This document shows, one piece after another, positions 1-5,420 of a stretch of DNA of 10,449 nucleotides (its first letter is position 1; every line of letters starts with the position of its first letter). This DNA comes from JAZDJP01 sp043803805 (GTDB taxonomy: Bacteria; Planctomycetota; JAZDJP01), in NCBI GenBank assembly GCA_043803805.1, contig JAZDJP010000003.1, positions 1 through 10,449 of the forward strand, read 5' to 3'. The notes under the pieces are model-generated. The model saw nothing but the letters and a program-made list of their open reading frames with translations. It searched no databases and was not told where the DNA came from. Made by a program: the position numbers and the translations under genes.

Positions 1-442
1 GGGCAAACTCCTCCCCGCTCAAACCAAAGAACCCGGCCTTTTCCACAATCGCGGTGAAGAAACGCTCGTCGTGACCGGGACCGAAGAAACGGCCCTGGTG
101 CGCCACGCCCAGGGCAATCCCCTCGGGAGTCGCCGCGAAAAGGACGTTGTGCTGATATTCATGCAACATCTCATGAATCAGTTCGATCTGATGAATAAAC
201 CATCCCATCCCGGGACTGTGCGGATATCGTTCGCCGCGCATCTGCCAGTCAATGTCTTCGAGGTTGCCGGACGCAACAGGCATCAAAATGGTGTTCGCCT
301 CGGGGCGGTATCCGGCGTCGGCATCCCCCTCGGTCACAACCAGCGTGGCCGGCACGACACCAACCTGCCCGGCATACCAACCGGCCCATATCCGATCGTA
401 TTCCTTCTGCAATAGCGCGCGGGCATCTTCTATCGTAACCAT
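1..442 (-). CDS. SprT-like zinc metalloprotease, C-terminus cut by window edge
   Basis: The visible 147 residues run from an ATG at 442 to the left window edge without a stop, so the gene is partial at its 3' end. Residues 90-98 read HEMLHEYQH, an HExxHxxxH zinc motif with H90, E91, H94 and H98. A GPGHDERFFTAIVEKAG stretch follows at about 121-137, the pattern seen after the active site in SprT-like proteases, where a small residue, His and an aromatic precede a helix. No signal peptide is visible, so a cytoplasmic enzyme is likely. The start is supported by AGGAGGGG six bases upstream. It is the last visible gene of a four-gene operon, 33 bases behind the cysteine-rich gene. Known SprT/Spartan proteins cut DNA-bound or crosslinked proteins; the substrate here is unknown. 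Another HExxH family (WLM or a metzincin) is possible. Confidence 0.72.
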   Translation of the reverse strand, partial: MVTIEDARALLQKEYDRIWAGWYAGQVGVVPATLVVTEGDADAGYRPEANTILMPVASGNLEDIDWQMRGERYPHSPGMGWFIHQIELIHEMLHEYQHNVLFAATPEGIALGVAHQGRFFGPGHDERFFTAIVEKAGFFGLSGEEFA

Positions 443-475
443 CGGATTCCCCTCCTTTGTCCGTGGATGAATGTC

Positions 476-763
476 CTATTTATCGCTTTCATAAAAACTG
501 TGCGCGTCCCATCCCTCGTTACAAATCCGAGGGCAGGAGAAGTGTTCAAAGACGGTCTCCAACCGGTGCCGGGATTTTGGATTGCAGCAGATGCCCCAAT
601 CCTCGTTCAGCGGTGCGAAGAAGGCGCAACCGCCGCATTGAAACCCCTCGCGATACTGTTTCCGCACCTCCGGCTCGTCCGGCCATTCTTTCCGATAACG
701 CCACATGGAGCCGGGATTCGAAAATCCGTCCGTGATGATGCGGTTCAGGTTAAGGCGCGGCAT
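476..763 (-). CDS. Small cysteine-rich metal-binding protein (95 aa)
   Basis: The protein has six cysteines: C43 and C46 as a CxxC pair, C59-C60, C77 and C81, spread over QCGGCAFF, DWGICC, VFEHFSC and a GWDAHS-like tail. This looks like a four-Cys zinc or iron-sulfur site. The DWGxC...HxxC...AHS order resembles the cysteine segment of DUF3027-type proteins; that comparison is from memory and is tentative. The ATG at 763 has GAGG eight bases upstream, and that Shine-Dalgarno overlaps the stop codon of the peptidase/FlhB-like gene (774-776). The two genes are therefore probably translated together. It is followed 33 bases on by the SprT-like protease gene. There is no signal peptide or membrane segment. 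Function unknown; a redox or structural partner of the neighbouring proteases is a guess. Confidence 0.75.
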   Translation of the reverse strand: MPRLNLNRIITDGFSNPGSMWRYRKEWPDEPEVRKQYREGFQCGGCAFFAPLNEDWGICCNPKSRHRLETVFEHFSCPRICNEGWDAHSFYESDK

Positions 764-773
764 GCGGACATCC

Positions 774-1880
774 TCAATTCCGGTTCTGTTTTGACAATCC
801 CCGTTTCATGTATTCCGCCGGACCCCGCGCCCATGGAAACCGTTTCTTCCCGGGGATATGGATCCGCCACCATGCCTCCTCCCATCGAAGCGCCTGGGCG
901 AATTGTTCCGCGACTGGCTTGTACAACCGCTCCGGAATGCATTCCCCCGGCGGGGTGGTTTCCCATAAGGCATGGCAGAGAAATCGACCGAAATATACCG
1001 GGAGACGGAGATTCCGCGCCGCAGCCACAAGGCGCCGGGCGTAATCCCCGCGCGCCCGGACCACCGCATGAGGTGCCGACGCCCGATCCCGAAGACGGTA
1101 GCGAAGTATCACCGCCCGCCCCGGCGCGACGATGACAACCCGATCGAACTGGGTTCCCGTTGAGTAGACAGCATGGGAATGGATCCGTTTTGTAAGCGTG
1201 GGGATGTCCATTTTCATCCCGGGGCGGCGCCGGAATGCCTTTGCGGTTCCCATCGTCGCCGCGTCGCGCGCCAAGTCCAGCACCGCCGGAAGACCGTGCC
1301 GTCGGACAAGACATCCGACGGCGATGCGGCTGAAATCGTACCGGGCGGAGCAATAGTCCGGACGGTTCCAGAAACTGGTGCGTTTCCGGTCGAGCGCGGC
1401 TAGATCGAGCGTCAGTAATTCAAGGGAAACCGGCGCCCACTCTTCCGTGAGATAGGACGCGATACCTTCGTTCAGCCACCAGGGGATTTCCCCCGGGATG
1501 ACCGCGTGGAGCATCGCGTGGACGCACTCGTGCGTCACTACCTGACGCAGGACACGGAGACGCTTCGTTTCATCCCCCACACATGTGTGCCTTGCCGCGA
1601 CGTTTACAAACACTTCATCCTTCCGGCACCAGGAGGGAGGCGTCTTTGCCGGGAACCGAACGGAATAGAAGTAAATCCGCTTTACCCCGAACCGAACGGG
1701 CGTTTTCGACGGACGGGTTCCATTGAATACAGCCAACAACCGCCGCCGGACGCGACGGACCATCCCGGGCAGGCGGTCGGCGACCGGGGAAGAGTTAAAC
1801 AACACCTCCACGCCAGCGACGGTTCGGCGGTGCCGGTAACGCCTGCGTTCAATCCGACGGATGATGCGTTTGGTGGTCAT
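774..1880 (-). CDS. Gluzincin-type metallopeptidase fused to an FlhB/SctU C-terminal-like domain
   Basis: 368 aa in one uninterrupted frame. Residues 115-140 read VVTHECVHAML...PWWLNEGIA: HExxH (H117, E118, H121) plus NEG (E138) 17 residues later, the zinc signature of gluzincin (MA-clan) peptidases. Residues 245-335 look like the cytoplasmic domain of flagellar/type III export switch proteins FlhB/SctU: VVIVAPGRAVILRY, then SAPHAVVRARG, RLVAAARNLRLPV, LCHALWE, GECIPERLYKPVAEQFAQAL. FlhB has NPTH where this protein has APGR (252-255), so the self-cleavage Asn-Pro is missing. There is no transmembrane part, and the N-terminus is very basic (RRIERRRYRHRRT). The ATG at 1880 has GGGGAGGGG upstream. 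It is the second gene of the operon and ends ten bases before the cysteine-rich gene. The peptidase call is firm; the FlhB-like call rests on pattern recognition. Confidence 0.75.
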   Translation of the reverse strand: MTTKRIIRRIERRRYRHRRTVAGVEVLFNSSPVADRLPGMVRRVRRRLLAVFNGTRPSKTPVRFGVKRIYFYSVRFPAKTPPSWCRKDEVFVNVAARHTCVGDETKRLRVLRQVVTHECVHAMLHAVIPGEIPWWLNEGIASYLTEEWAPVSLELLTLDLAALDRKRTSFWNRPDYCSARYDFSRIAVGCLVRRHGLPAVLDLARDAATMGTAKAFRRRPGMKMDIPTLTKRIHSHAVYSTGTQFDRVVIVAPGRAVILRYRLRDRASAPHAVVRARGDYARRLVAAARNLRLPVYFGRFLCHALWETTPPGECIPERLYKPVAEQFAQALRWEEAWWRIHIPGKKRFPWARGPAEYMKRGLSKQNRN

Positions 1881-1933
1881 GGCGGTTTATCCGAACAACC
1901 CCTCCCCTCCCCCCGACTCGAAATAGGCTGCCG

Positions 1934-1951
1934 CCTCCGCAAGATCGGAGG
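1934..1951 (-). other. Short inverted repeat between operon genes
   Basis: CCTCCG and CGGAGG form a 6-bp stem around a 6-base loop between the 69-aa gene and the peptidase/FlhB-like gene. No T-run follows on the minus strand, so it is not a convincing terminator. It could be a processing or partial-termination site that lowers expression of the downstream genes. Confidence 0.3.
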
Positions 1952-1961
1952 TTTCGAATGG

Positions 1962-2171
1962 TTACTTCAAACGCCCAACCAACCGTTTCAAGCGAATACA
2001 CAACGCCTGGGCGGTGGGCGCGGTGGCGATCACGTCGCCGCGATCCGTCACGGCCACCCAATTTTGATCCGCATCCCAATGAACCCATACGCCGCTTCTT
2101 CCGGGATGCGGGGTGTCGGAGGGAAGATCCTCCTCCGAGACATCCATCAGGTCGGTGAAAGGCGTCGTCAT
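1962..2171 (-). CDS. Small protein with a DUF5678-like core (69 aa)
   Basis: First gene of the minus-strand operon. Residues 29-60 read WVHWDADQNWVAVTDRGDVIATAPTAQALC, a short beta hairpin followed by a helix. This resembles the core of DUF5678-like proteins (W-V-A-V...G-x-V-I-A...A). Nothing identifies a catalytic function, and the first 25 residues are acidic and probably flexible. The ATG at 2171 is preceded by GAGGGGA with a seven-base gap, a good start signal. The shared operator/promoter motif at 2247-2263 lies upstream, with the expected transcription start near 2223, giving a leader of about 50 bases. After the stop, 81 bases separate it from the peptidase gene. They contain a 6-bp stem (1934-1939 with 1946-1951) without a U-run, so readthrough is likely. 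Function unknown. Confidence 0.68.
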   Translation of the reverse strand: MTTPFTDLMDVSEEDLPSDTPHPGRSGVWVHWDADQNWVAVTDRGDVIATAPTAQALCIRLKRLVGRLK

Positions 2172-2229
2172 GTCACAATCCCCTCAACTCCGTCAAACCC
2201 ACGAGAAATCACCATCGTCCTCGCTATAT

Positions 2230-2263
2230 AAGATACGCCCCAGGGACGGACAAGTCGTGTCCG
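2230..2263 (-). promoter_or_regulatory. Shared operator/promoter motif, copy 1
   Basis: Read on the minus strand, CGGACACGACTTGTCCG (2263-2247) has arms CGGAC and GTCCG. TTGTCC is followed by exactly 12 bases and then TATCTT (2235-2230), a -10-like hexamer that predicts a start near 2223. It sits in front of the 1962-2171 gene and drives the four-gene operon. The centre reads ACGACTT, slightly off the common ryyATTT. Confidence 0.7.
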
Positions 2264-2267
2264 AGGC

Positions 2268-2326
2268 CTCCCCGAATTTACAAATTGTCGCAAGTCATTC
2301 AAAACAAACCGATAATGCCCGGGGAG
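2268..2326 (-). terminator. Weak inverted repeat after the zinc-ribbon gene
   Basis: CTCCCCG (2268-2274) and CGGGGAG (2320-2326) are complementary across 45 bases, between the stop of the zinc-ribbon gene (2338) and the next promoter. The loop is long and no T-run follows, so a terminator role is only possible. I see no better terminator in this 166-base gap. Confidence 0.2.
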
Positions 2327-2337
2327 AATTCTCGATT

Positions 2338-2958
2338 TCATGAATTTTCCCCCTTCTCCATCGTTTTCAAGGCGGCAATGACGGTTTCCAGATCCGACGC
2401 CGGCCCGTCCAGGCACGGCGGGATGGGGAATTCCGGCAGGCCGTCCGAAACATCCTTCCCCTCGGCGTCCACAACCTTCGCTTCCGCAAATTGAATCGAG
2501 CGATCGGGGCCGATATGCAGGCCCGGCTTCCGATGCCGGAGGCGATTGAGCAACTTGGTGATGGGCATCCAGACGTCTCTCCAGCAACCGACACGGCCGT
2601 TCCAGGCATTGCCGCACCCGGCGCAAACCCCGTGACAGTTGTGGCTCCCGGAGAGCGGGCTTCCCCCGGCGCCCGTGATGTGAATCCGTCCGCCGCAGGA
2701 CGGGCATTTTTCAATCAGACGCCCCCACTGCCAGAGCAGAAGCAATCCTCCCAGCGGAATCGGACCGCCGGGACCGACAAAGGCGATTGAAAGCCACGCA
2801 CTCCCAAACGTGCAGTAAAAATAATCCGGCCGGACCAGGATCTCCTCCTGCCGGGACAGGATGAGCGGTAAATTCTCACGGAACAGGCCGTCTTCCCGAC
2901 GCTTCCGTTCTTGTTCCTCCGACGCCGGTTCGTACCCGCGCGAAACGAGTTTTCCCAT
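2338..2958 (-). CDS. Membrane-anchored zinc-ribbon protein (206 aa)
   Basis: The N-terminal 35 residues are charged. A hydrophobic stretch follows at about 46-78 (FYCTFGSAWLSIAF, then PIPLGGLLLLWQW with a GPGGP turn between), consistent with one membrane hairpin or one long segment. A zinc ribbon comes next, with CPSC at 85-88 and CAGC at 112-115; C108 and C125 are extra cysteines. The last 80 residues carry no recognised motif. The ATG at 2958 has an exceptionally strong GGAGGTGA three bases upstream. The gene is monocistronic behind operator copy 2 and a long folded leader. Zinc ribbons next to membrane segments are common in uncharacterised bacterial proteins and often bind nucleic acid or protein partners. 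I do not recognise a named family, and the function is unknown. Confidence 0.75.
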   Translation of the reverse strand: MGKLVSRGYEPASEEQERKRREDGLFRENLPLILSRQEEILVRPDYFYCTFGSAWLSIAFVGPGGPIPLGGLLLLWQWGRLIEKCPSCGGRIHITGAGGSPLSGSHNCHGVCAGCGNAWNGRVGCWRDVWMPITKLLNRLRHRKPGLHIGPDRSIQFAEAKVVDAEGKDVSDGLPEFPIPPCLDGPASDLETVIAALKTMEKGENS

Positions 2959-2970
2959 GGGTCACCTCCG

Positions 2971-3077
2971 AAAAAAATCCTCGCCGCAGCTTGGCTAAAG
3001 CCGGGCAGGGATGGAGAAACTCCATGAGACCCTGGATCCGCGCTTTAGCCGTATTTCTAACGCGCCCGCAAGCTGCG
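2971..3077 (-). ncRNA. Highly structured 5' leader of the zinc-ribbon gene
   Basis: Nested inverted repeats lie in the roughly 195-base untranslated leader. CGCAGCTTG (2984-2992) pairs with CAAGCTGCG (3069-3077). GGCTAAAGC (2993-3001) pairs with GCTTTAGCC (3042-3050). CAGGG (3006-3010) pairs with CCCTG (3029-3033). ATGGAG (3011-3016) pairs with CTCCAT (3020-3025) around an AAA loop (TTT in the transcript). A run of seven T's (minus strand, 2977-2971) follows, directly ahead of the GGAGGTGA ribosome site. This is consistent with a cis-acting RNA such as an attenuator or riboswitch-like element. No known class is recognised. Confidence 0.5.
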
Positions 3078-3159
3078 ACCCCGGCCCGCGTGGGACCGGT
3101 CCCGTCCGGCACGTACCGCCGTACCGCCACGGGATCAAATCGGCGCTTCAATCAAACTC

Positions 3160-3194
3160 ATTATACGTTACTGGTCGGACAAATAGCGTCCGAC
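3160..3194 (-). promoter_or_regulatory. Shared operator/promoter motif, copy 2 (best palindrome)
   Basis: The perfect 7-bp arms GTCGGAC and GTCCGAC flank a 7-base centre GCTATTT (minus strand, 3194-3174). TTGTCC is followed by 11 bases and a consensus TATAAT (3165-3160), so transcription should start near 3153. It points at the zinc-ribbon gene through the folded leader. It is the only copy with an 11-base rather than a 12-base gap, and the only one with a consensus -10. Confidence 0.78.
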
Positions 3195-3219
3195 GTTAGG
3201 GAGATTGCGTTGAGGAATT

Positions 3220-3238
3220 CGGAATCATTTGTGTAACG
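3220..3238 (+). promoter_or_regulatory. Decayed plus-facing copy of the shared motif
   Basis: CGGAATCATTTGTGTAACG matches the plus-facing copy at 5362-5380 (CGGACATCATTTGTCCGAC) through CGGA-ATCATTTGT, then diverges. It lies 46 bases from copy 2 and in opposite orientation, the same divergent geometry as the pairs 5306/5362 and 10206/10299. No plus-strand gene follows, so it is probably non-functional. Confidence 0.4.
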
Positions 3239-3292
3239 TTGTTGCGCACAACCTGCGCGCTTTTCGGTTTCATCTCGTAAGGTTGATGCAAT

Positions 3293-3925
3293 TTAGGGAC
3301 ACCACCCGTCGAGTTTCAACCTCATGCGTCCCGCAGTCCAGCATACAAAATCGACGACCTTCGTGTCCGGGACCGCCTCAGCAGAGACCGAGTATGTGTG
3401 TCGGAACAAATCGAACACCTCGCTCATCGTGCCCGACTTGATGATCCCATCGTAGGAACTACGGAGCCAGTCATGAAACCTCATCAGACGATCGAGGCGA
3501 GTACCTACGTCAATGCCGCTCAACGGCGGGCGAAAACCGAAGAGTGCAGCCACCAACGAATCGTAGATGGGACACGTCGGATCAACGATGTTCGCCAACT
3601 TTGTGACGAACGAAAACTGTAGGCTCTGCTGGCCCTTGCGGTTCCGAAACTCGAACAGTTCCATCGCGATCGCCCCAAGATCCAGAGCGTCGGCGCGAGC
3701 AGCATCCATAAGATCAAAGTACCGAGTCTTGAACTCAGGGGTGAGGCCAGCGTTGTTCAAACGGTAGAACAACTGAAAGTCGTGTCGAAAACGGTTTTCA
3801 TGAACATCGCCTTGAAGGTATTGAGCACGGATCTGGACATAAAGTGCAACGGACTTCGTGCCGATGGCAGCGACGATCTTGGGGGCGTCCGATGCTAGCG
3901 GCTGGACGTTCGGCGCTTCACTCAT
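3293..3925 (-). CDS. Hypothetical protein in a cassette-like segment (210 aa)
   Basis: 210 aa, mostly predicted helical, soluble, with no signal peptide or membrane segment. Recognisable stretches are LYVQIRAQYLQGD, RFRHDFQLFYRLNNAGLT, FEFRNRKGQQSLQFSFVTKLANIVDP and IYDSLVAALFGFR. I recognise no catalytic motif and do not assign a function. The RN-KGQ...FSFVTKL...P-YDS pattern looks like a conserved core rather than random sequence. The ATG at 3925 has AAGGAA five bases upstream. By eye the gene is less GC-rich than its flanks, lacks the shared operator motif, and lies just downstream (in reading direction) of an attC-like hairpin. Its own downstream end shows no clear recombination site. It was probably brought in together with the 4021-4305 gene. 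Confidence 0.72.
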   Translation of the reverse strand: MSEAPNVQPLASDAPKIVAAIGTKSVALYVQIRAQYLQGDVHENRFRHDFQLFYRLNNAGLTPEFKTRYFDLMDAARADALDLGAIAMELFEFRNRKGQQSLQFSFVTKLANIVDPTCPIYDSLVAALFGFRPPLSGIDVGTRLDRLMRFHDWLRSSYDGIIKSGTMSEVFDLFRHTYSVSAEAVPDTKVVDFVCWTAGRMRLKLDGWCP

Positions 3926-3977
3926 GGAAATTCCTTGGACTTAATCTCCAGTCGTATCTTCCTATTACAGTCTCCCC

Positions 3978-4021
3978 ATCTTGTCCGCCGCCGAACGACC
4001 AAGTTCGGCGACTTGTTAGAT
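3978..4021 (-). repeat. attC-like hairpin after the 94-aa cassette gene (degenerate)
   Basis: On the minus strand ATCTAAC (4021-4015) fits the integron box RYYYAAC and overlaps the TGA stop of the 94-aa gene, the usual cassette position. An 8-bp stem CGCCGAAC/GTTCGGCG (3989-3996 with 4003-4010) follows. The partner box reads ACAAGAT instead of GTTRRRY, so the site is incomplete. At about 44 bases it is also shorter than typical attC sites. No integrase gene is present in the window. Confidence 0.4.
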
Positions 4022-4305
4022 CAGGTTACGCCCATCACATTAAGGAGAGCACGCAACTGCTGCTCCGCGTCGGGCATGAGTTCGCCATAATCGTTCCACG
4101 TTGACGGATGCGGGACAACAGGAACATACAATTTATCCAACGGCGGAAATGACTGACTCCCGGTTGCCTCAATGATTGCGGTCTTGCCTTCGAGCGAGAT
4201 CTCCCACGCGCCGTATCGATAACCCTGACGTAGAAATCTCATGCTGCCGCCGCGTCGTTCAATGATATCGCGCAGTTTTCCGTACGCGCGTTTCTTGGGA
4301 CTCAT
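4021..4305 (-). CDS. Integron-cassette-type hypothetical protein (94 aa)
   Basis: 94 aa. The core reads RAYGKLRDIIERRGGSM, then YRYGAWEISLEGKTAIIEATG, then SFPPLDKLYVPVVPHPSTWNDY, and the end is a helix (DAEQQLRALL). I recognise this as the kind of small hypothetical protein found in mobile gene cassettes, but no biochemical role is known to me. The frame is open to 4368, but the ATG at 4305 is chosen because AGGAG stands five bases upstream and the protein core starts there. Seven-base boxes of integron type flank it: GTTAGGC (minus strand, 4323-4317) ahead of the start and ATCTAAC overlapping the stop. The gene has no promoter of the shared class, and cassette genes normally depend on upstream transcription. 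Confidence 0.75.
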   Translation of the reverse strand: MSPKKRAYGKLRDIIERRGGSMRFLRQGYRYGAWEISLEGKTAIIEATGSQSFPPLDKLYVPVVPHPSTWNDYGELMPDAEQQLRALLNVMGVT

Positions 4306-4316
4306 ACATTCTCCTA

Positions 4317-4348
4317 GCCTAACGAATTCATTCATCGCATTCGAATGC
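4317..4348 (-). repeat. Half attC-like site ahead of the cassette gene
   Basis: On the minus strand GTTAGGC (4323-4317) matches the GTTRRRY core box and is preceded by ATGAATGAATTC and by the palindrome GCATTCGAATGC (4348-4337). The GAATGAATTC-GTTAGGC order is like the right half of many integron attC sites. A matching RYYYAAC box near the stop of the upstream gene (4384) was not found, so only half a site is visible. Confidence 0.4.
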
Positions 4349-4383
4349 AGGCAGCCGAATCCTACCACCCCCCTCGGTGATCA

Positions 4384-4731
4384 TCAACTTGAATCACCAC
4401 TTTCGACCTTCGAATCCGGCAACGTCCCCTTCCGCAGCCGACACTCATATGAGTTCTCTTTCTTGCACCGGTTGACAATGATCGTTTCCTCGATCGGCGC
4501 CCCCATCGTCCAGTACACCATCCCGTCCTCGTCGAAATACGTGATGGCTTTCCGATAAAATTTCCCCTCGTATCCGTACGTTCGGATATGCCGGACAAGT
4601 TGGACAAACAGATCTTTGTCAACGCGGTCGCGAACGATGTATTCGTGGGGCCAGGTGGGTGCATAGGTTTTGGCGAAGGTCCACGTTGACGATTCGATGA
4701 ATTTCCGAAGGTCGTCTGGTAATGCCGCCAT
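4384..4731 (-). CDS. Conserved-type hypothetical protein (115 aa)
   Basis: The 115-aa protein contains LRKFIESSTWTFAKT, TWPHEYIVRDRVD, LFVQLVRHIRTYGYEG and ITYFDEDGMVYWTMGAPIEETIIVNRCKK. I remember this WTFAKT...WPHEYIVR...YWTMG...INR pattern as a small widespread bacterial family without known function. It is probably a single soluble alpha/beta domain. The frame begins with a GTG at 4737, but the ATG at 4731 is preferred because GGGAG lies five bases ahead of it. Operator copy 3 stands very close: the predicted transcription start (about 4740) would leave a leader of only about nine bases and would cut into the ribosome site. Either the real start point differs or the message is nearly leaderless. 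Stand-alone unit; function unknown. Confidence 0.75.
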   Translation of the reverse strand: MAALPDDLRKFIESSTWTFAKTYAPTWPHEYIVRDRVDKDLFVQLVRHIRTYGYEGKFYRKAITYFDEDGMVYWTMGAPIEETIIVNRCKKENSYECRLRKGTLPDSKVESGDSS

Positions 4732-4746
4732 GGTCACTCCCGAACA

Positions 4747-4779
4747 AGGCTACCTGATCCGGGCGGATAAGTAGCGTCC
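4747..4779 (-). promoter_or_regulatory. Shared operator/promoter motif, copy 3 (weaker)
   Basis: Minus strand GGACGCTACTTATCCG (4779-4764) differs from the other copies by TTATCC in place of TTGTCC. Twelve bases later comes TAGCCT (4752-4747) as the -10-like hexamer. It faces the 115-aa gene at very short range. Fewer arm matches suggest weaker binding. Confidence 0.6.
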
Positions 4780-4792
4780 CTCTCGAAATATC

Positions 4793-5245
4793 TTAATTCT
4801 TCCGGCGGAAACGCCCGCGTACCGGAATCTGGACCATCTGCGGCAAATTATGGTTGAAGTCACGCGTTTCCACGATTTGGGATATCCGAGCCGCCAACGC
4901 CATGGCATTGTAGGCCCCCGGCCCCACCCAGATCAGACCGTAATGGTACGTCTTCATGCCGTCCCGGAATCGTCGGCCGTGCCGGGTGATGAAAATATGA
5001 CCGCCAAGATGCCGTTTCAACTCGTCCTCGTTCCAATCCGTCGAACGCACCGACGACATCATGTAATGGCGCTGGCATAGTTCCGCTTCGAGATCCCTCA
5101 TCGGATCATCCACCGCGAGAATGCGCCCGCTCACCGCCATGTTGGCAAGCATCGAAACCGCTTCTTCCATGGGAGTTTCGCCCCGGGAGACCTTCGTCAC
5201 GATCTCCCGGATTTCCCGCACGATAGACTTTTCAAAGTTCTTCAC
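4793..5245 (-). CDS. Hypothetical protein, GTG start (150 aa)
   Basis: The N-terminal 40 residues are a charged helix pair (FEKSIVREIREIVTKVSRGETPMEEAVSMLANMA). A mixed domain follows, with RHYMMSSVRSTDWNEDELKRHLGGHIFITRHGRRFRDG, then HYGLIWVGPGAYNAMALAARISQIVETRDF and a basic tail RGRFRRKN. The tail and general charge would suit nucleic-acid contact, but no family is recognised. The GTG at 5245 is the start, with GGGAGGC eight bases ahead. Operator copy 4 and its TAAGAT hexamer predict transcription from about 5282, giving a leader of about 37 bases. It is divergent from the tandem AAA+ ATPase gene, with both promoters packed into 5282-5402. Common control makes a functional link with the ATPase plausible but unproven. 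Confidence 0.72.
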   Translation of the reverse strand: MKNFEKSIVREIREIVTKVSRGETPMEEAVSMLANMAVSGRILAVDDPMRDLEAELCQRHYMMSSVRSTDWNEDELKRHLGGHIFITRHGRRFRDGMKTYHYGLIWVGPGAYNAMALAARISQIVETRDFNHNLPQMVQIPVRGRFRRKN

Positions 5246-5288
5246 GATAACACGCCTCCCGGTGCGGAACGTTCATATCAGTGCAATT

Positions 5289-5324
5289 ATCTTACCCGCC
5301 CCGAACGGACAAATGGCGTCCGAC
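5289..5324 (-). promoter_or_regulatory. Shared operator/promoter motif, copy 4
   Basis: Minus strand GTCGGACGCCATTTGTCCG (5324-5306). TTGTCC is followed by 12 bases and TAAGAT (5294-5289). It faces the 150-aa gene and forms a back-to-back pair with the plus-facing copy 5. Confidence 0.75.
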
Positions 5325-5361
5325 TTCCGGAAGATCGCTTGTATTCATCATTTTTATTGCA

Positions 5362-5395
5362 CGGACATCATTTGTCCGACCATGTATGGCATTCT
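5362..5395 (+). promoter_or_regulatory. Shared operator/promoter motif, copy 5
   Basis: CGGACATCATTTGTCCGAC (5362-5380). TTGTCC (5372-5377) is followed by 12 bases and CATTCT (5390-5395), the poorest -10 of the set. Transcription from about 5402 would exclude the in-frame ATG at 5382 and supports the ATG at 5421 as start of the ATPase. Confidence 0.68.
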
Positions 5396-5420
5396 TATTA
5401 GAAGAGAGGGAAACGATACC

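Noticed and set aside
444..464. CGGA...TTTGTCCG resembling the shared motif ahead of position 465
   Set aside because: The spacing between arms is longer than in all true copies, it contains the ribosome site of the SprT-like gene on the other strand, and no plus-strand gene follows.
467..1135. A 222-codon plus-strand frame over the peptidase/FlhB-like gene
   Set aside because: It is antisense to two genes with clear motifs, and its translation is rich in Pro, Arg and Ala without recognisable pattern.
745..1353. A 202-codon minus-strand frame overlapping the peptidase gene
   Set aside because: It is a different frame of the same region; the frame with HExxH and the FlhB-like domain is the real one. 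The Gly/Arg-rich translation is typical of a shadow.
2274..2295. ACAAATTGTCGCAAG as a possible plus-facing partner of copy 1
   Set aside because: Too few matches to the arms, no -10-like hexamer at 12 bases, and the next plus-strand sequence is antisense to the zinc-ribbon gene.
2876..3151. A 91-codon minus-strand frame with TTG start in the zinc-ribbon leader
   Set aside because: No ribosome site, it overlaps the zinc-ribbon gene out of frame, starts almost at the predicted transcription start, and covers the folded leader. A leader peptide cannot be fully excluded.
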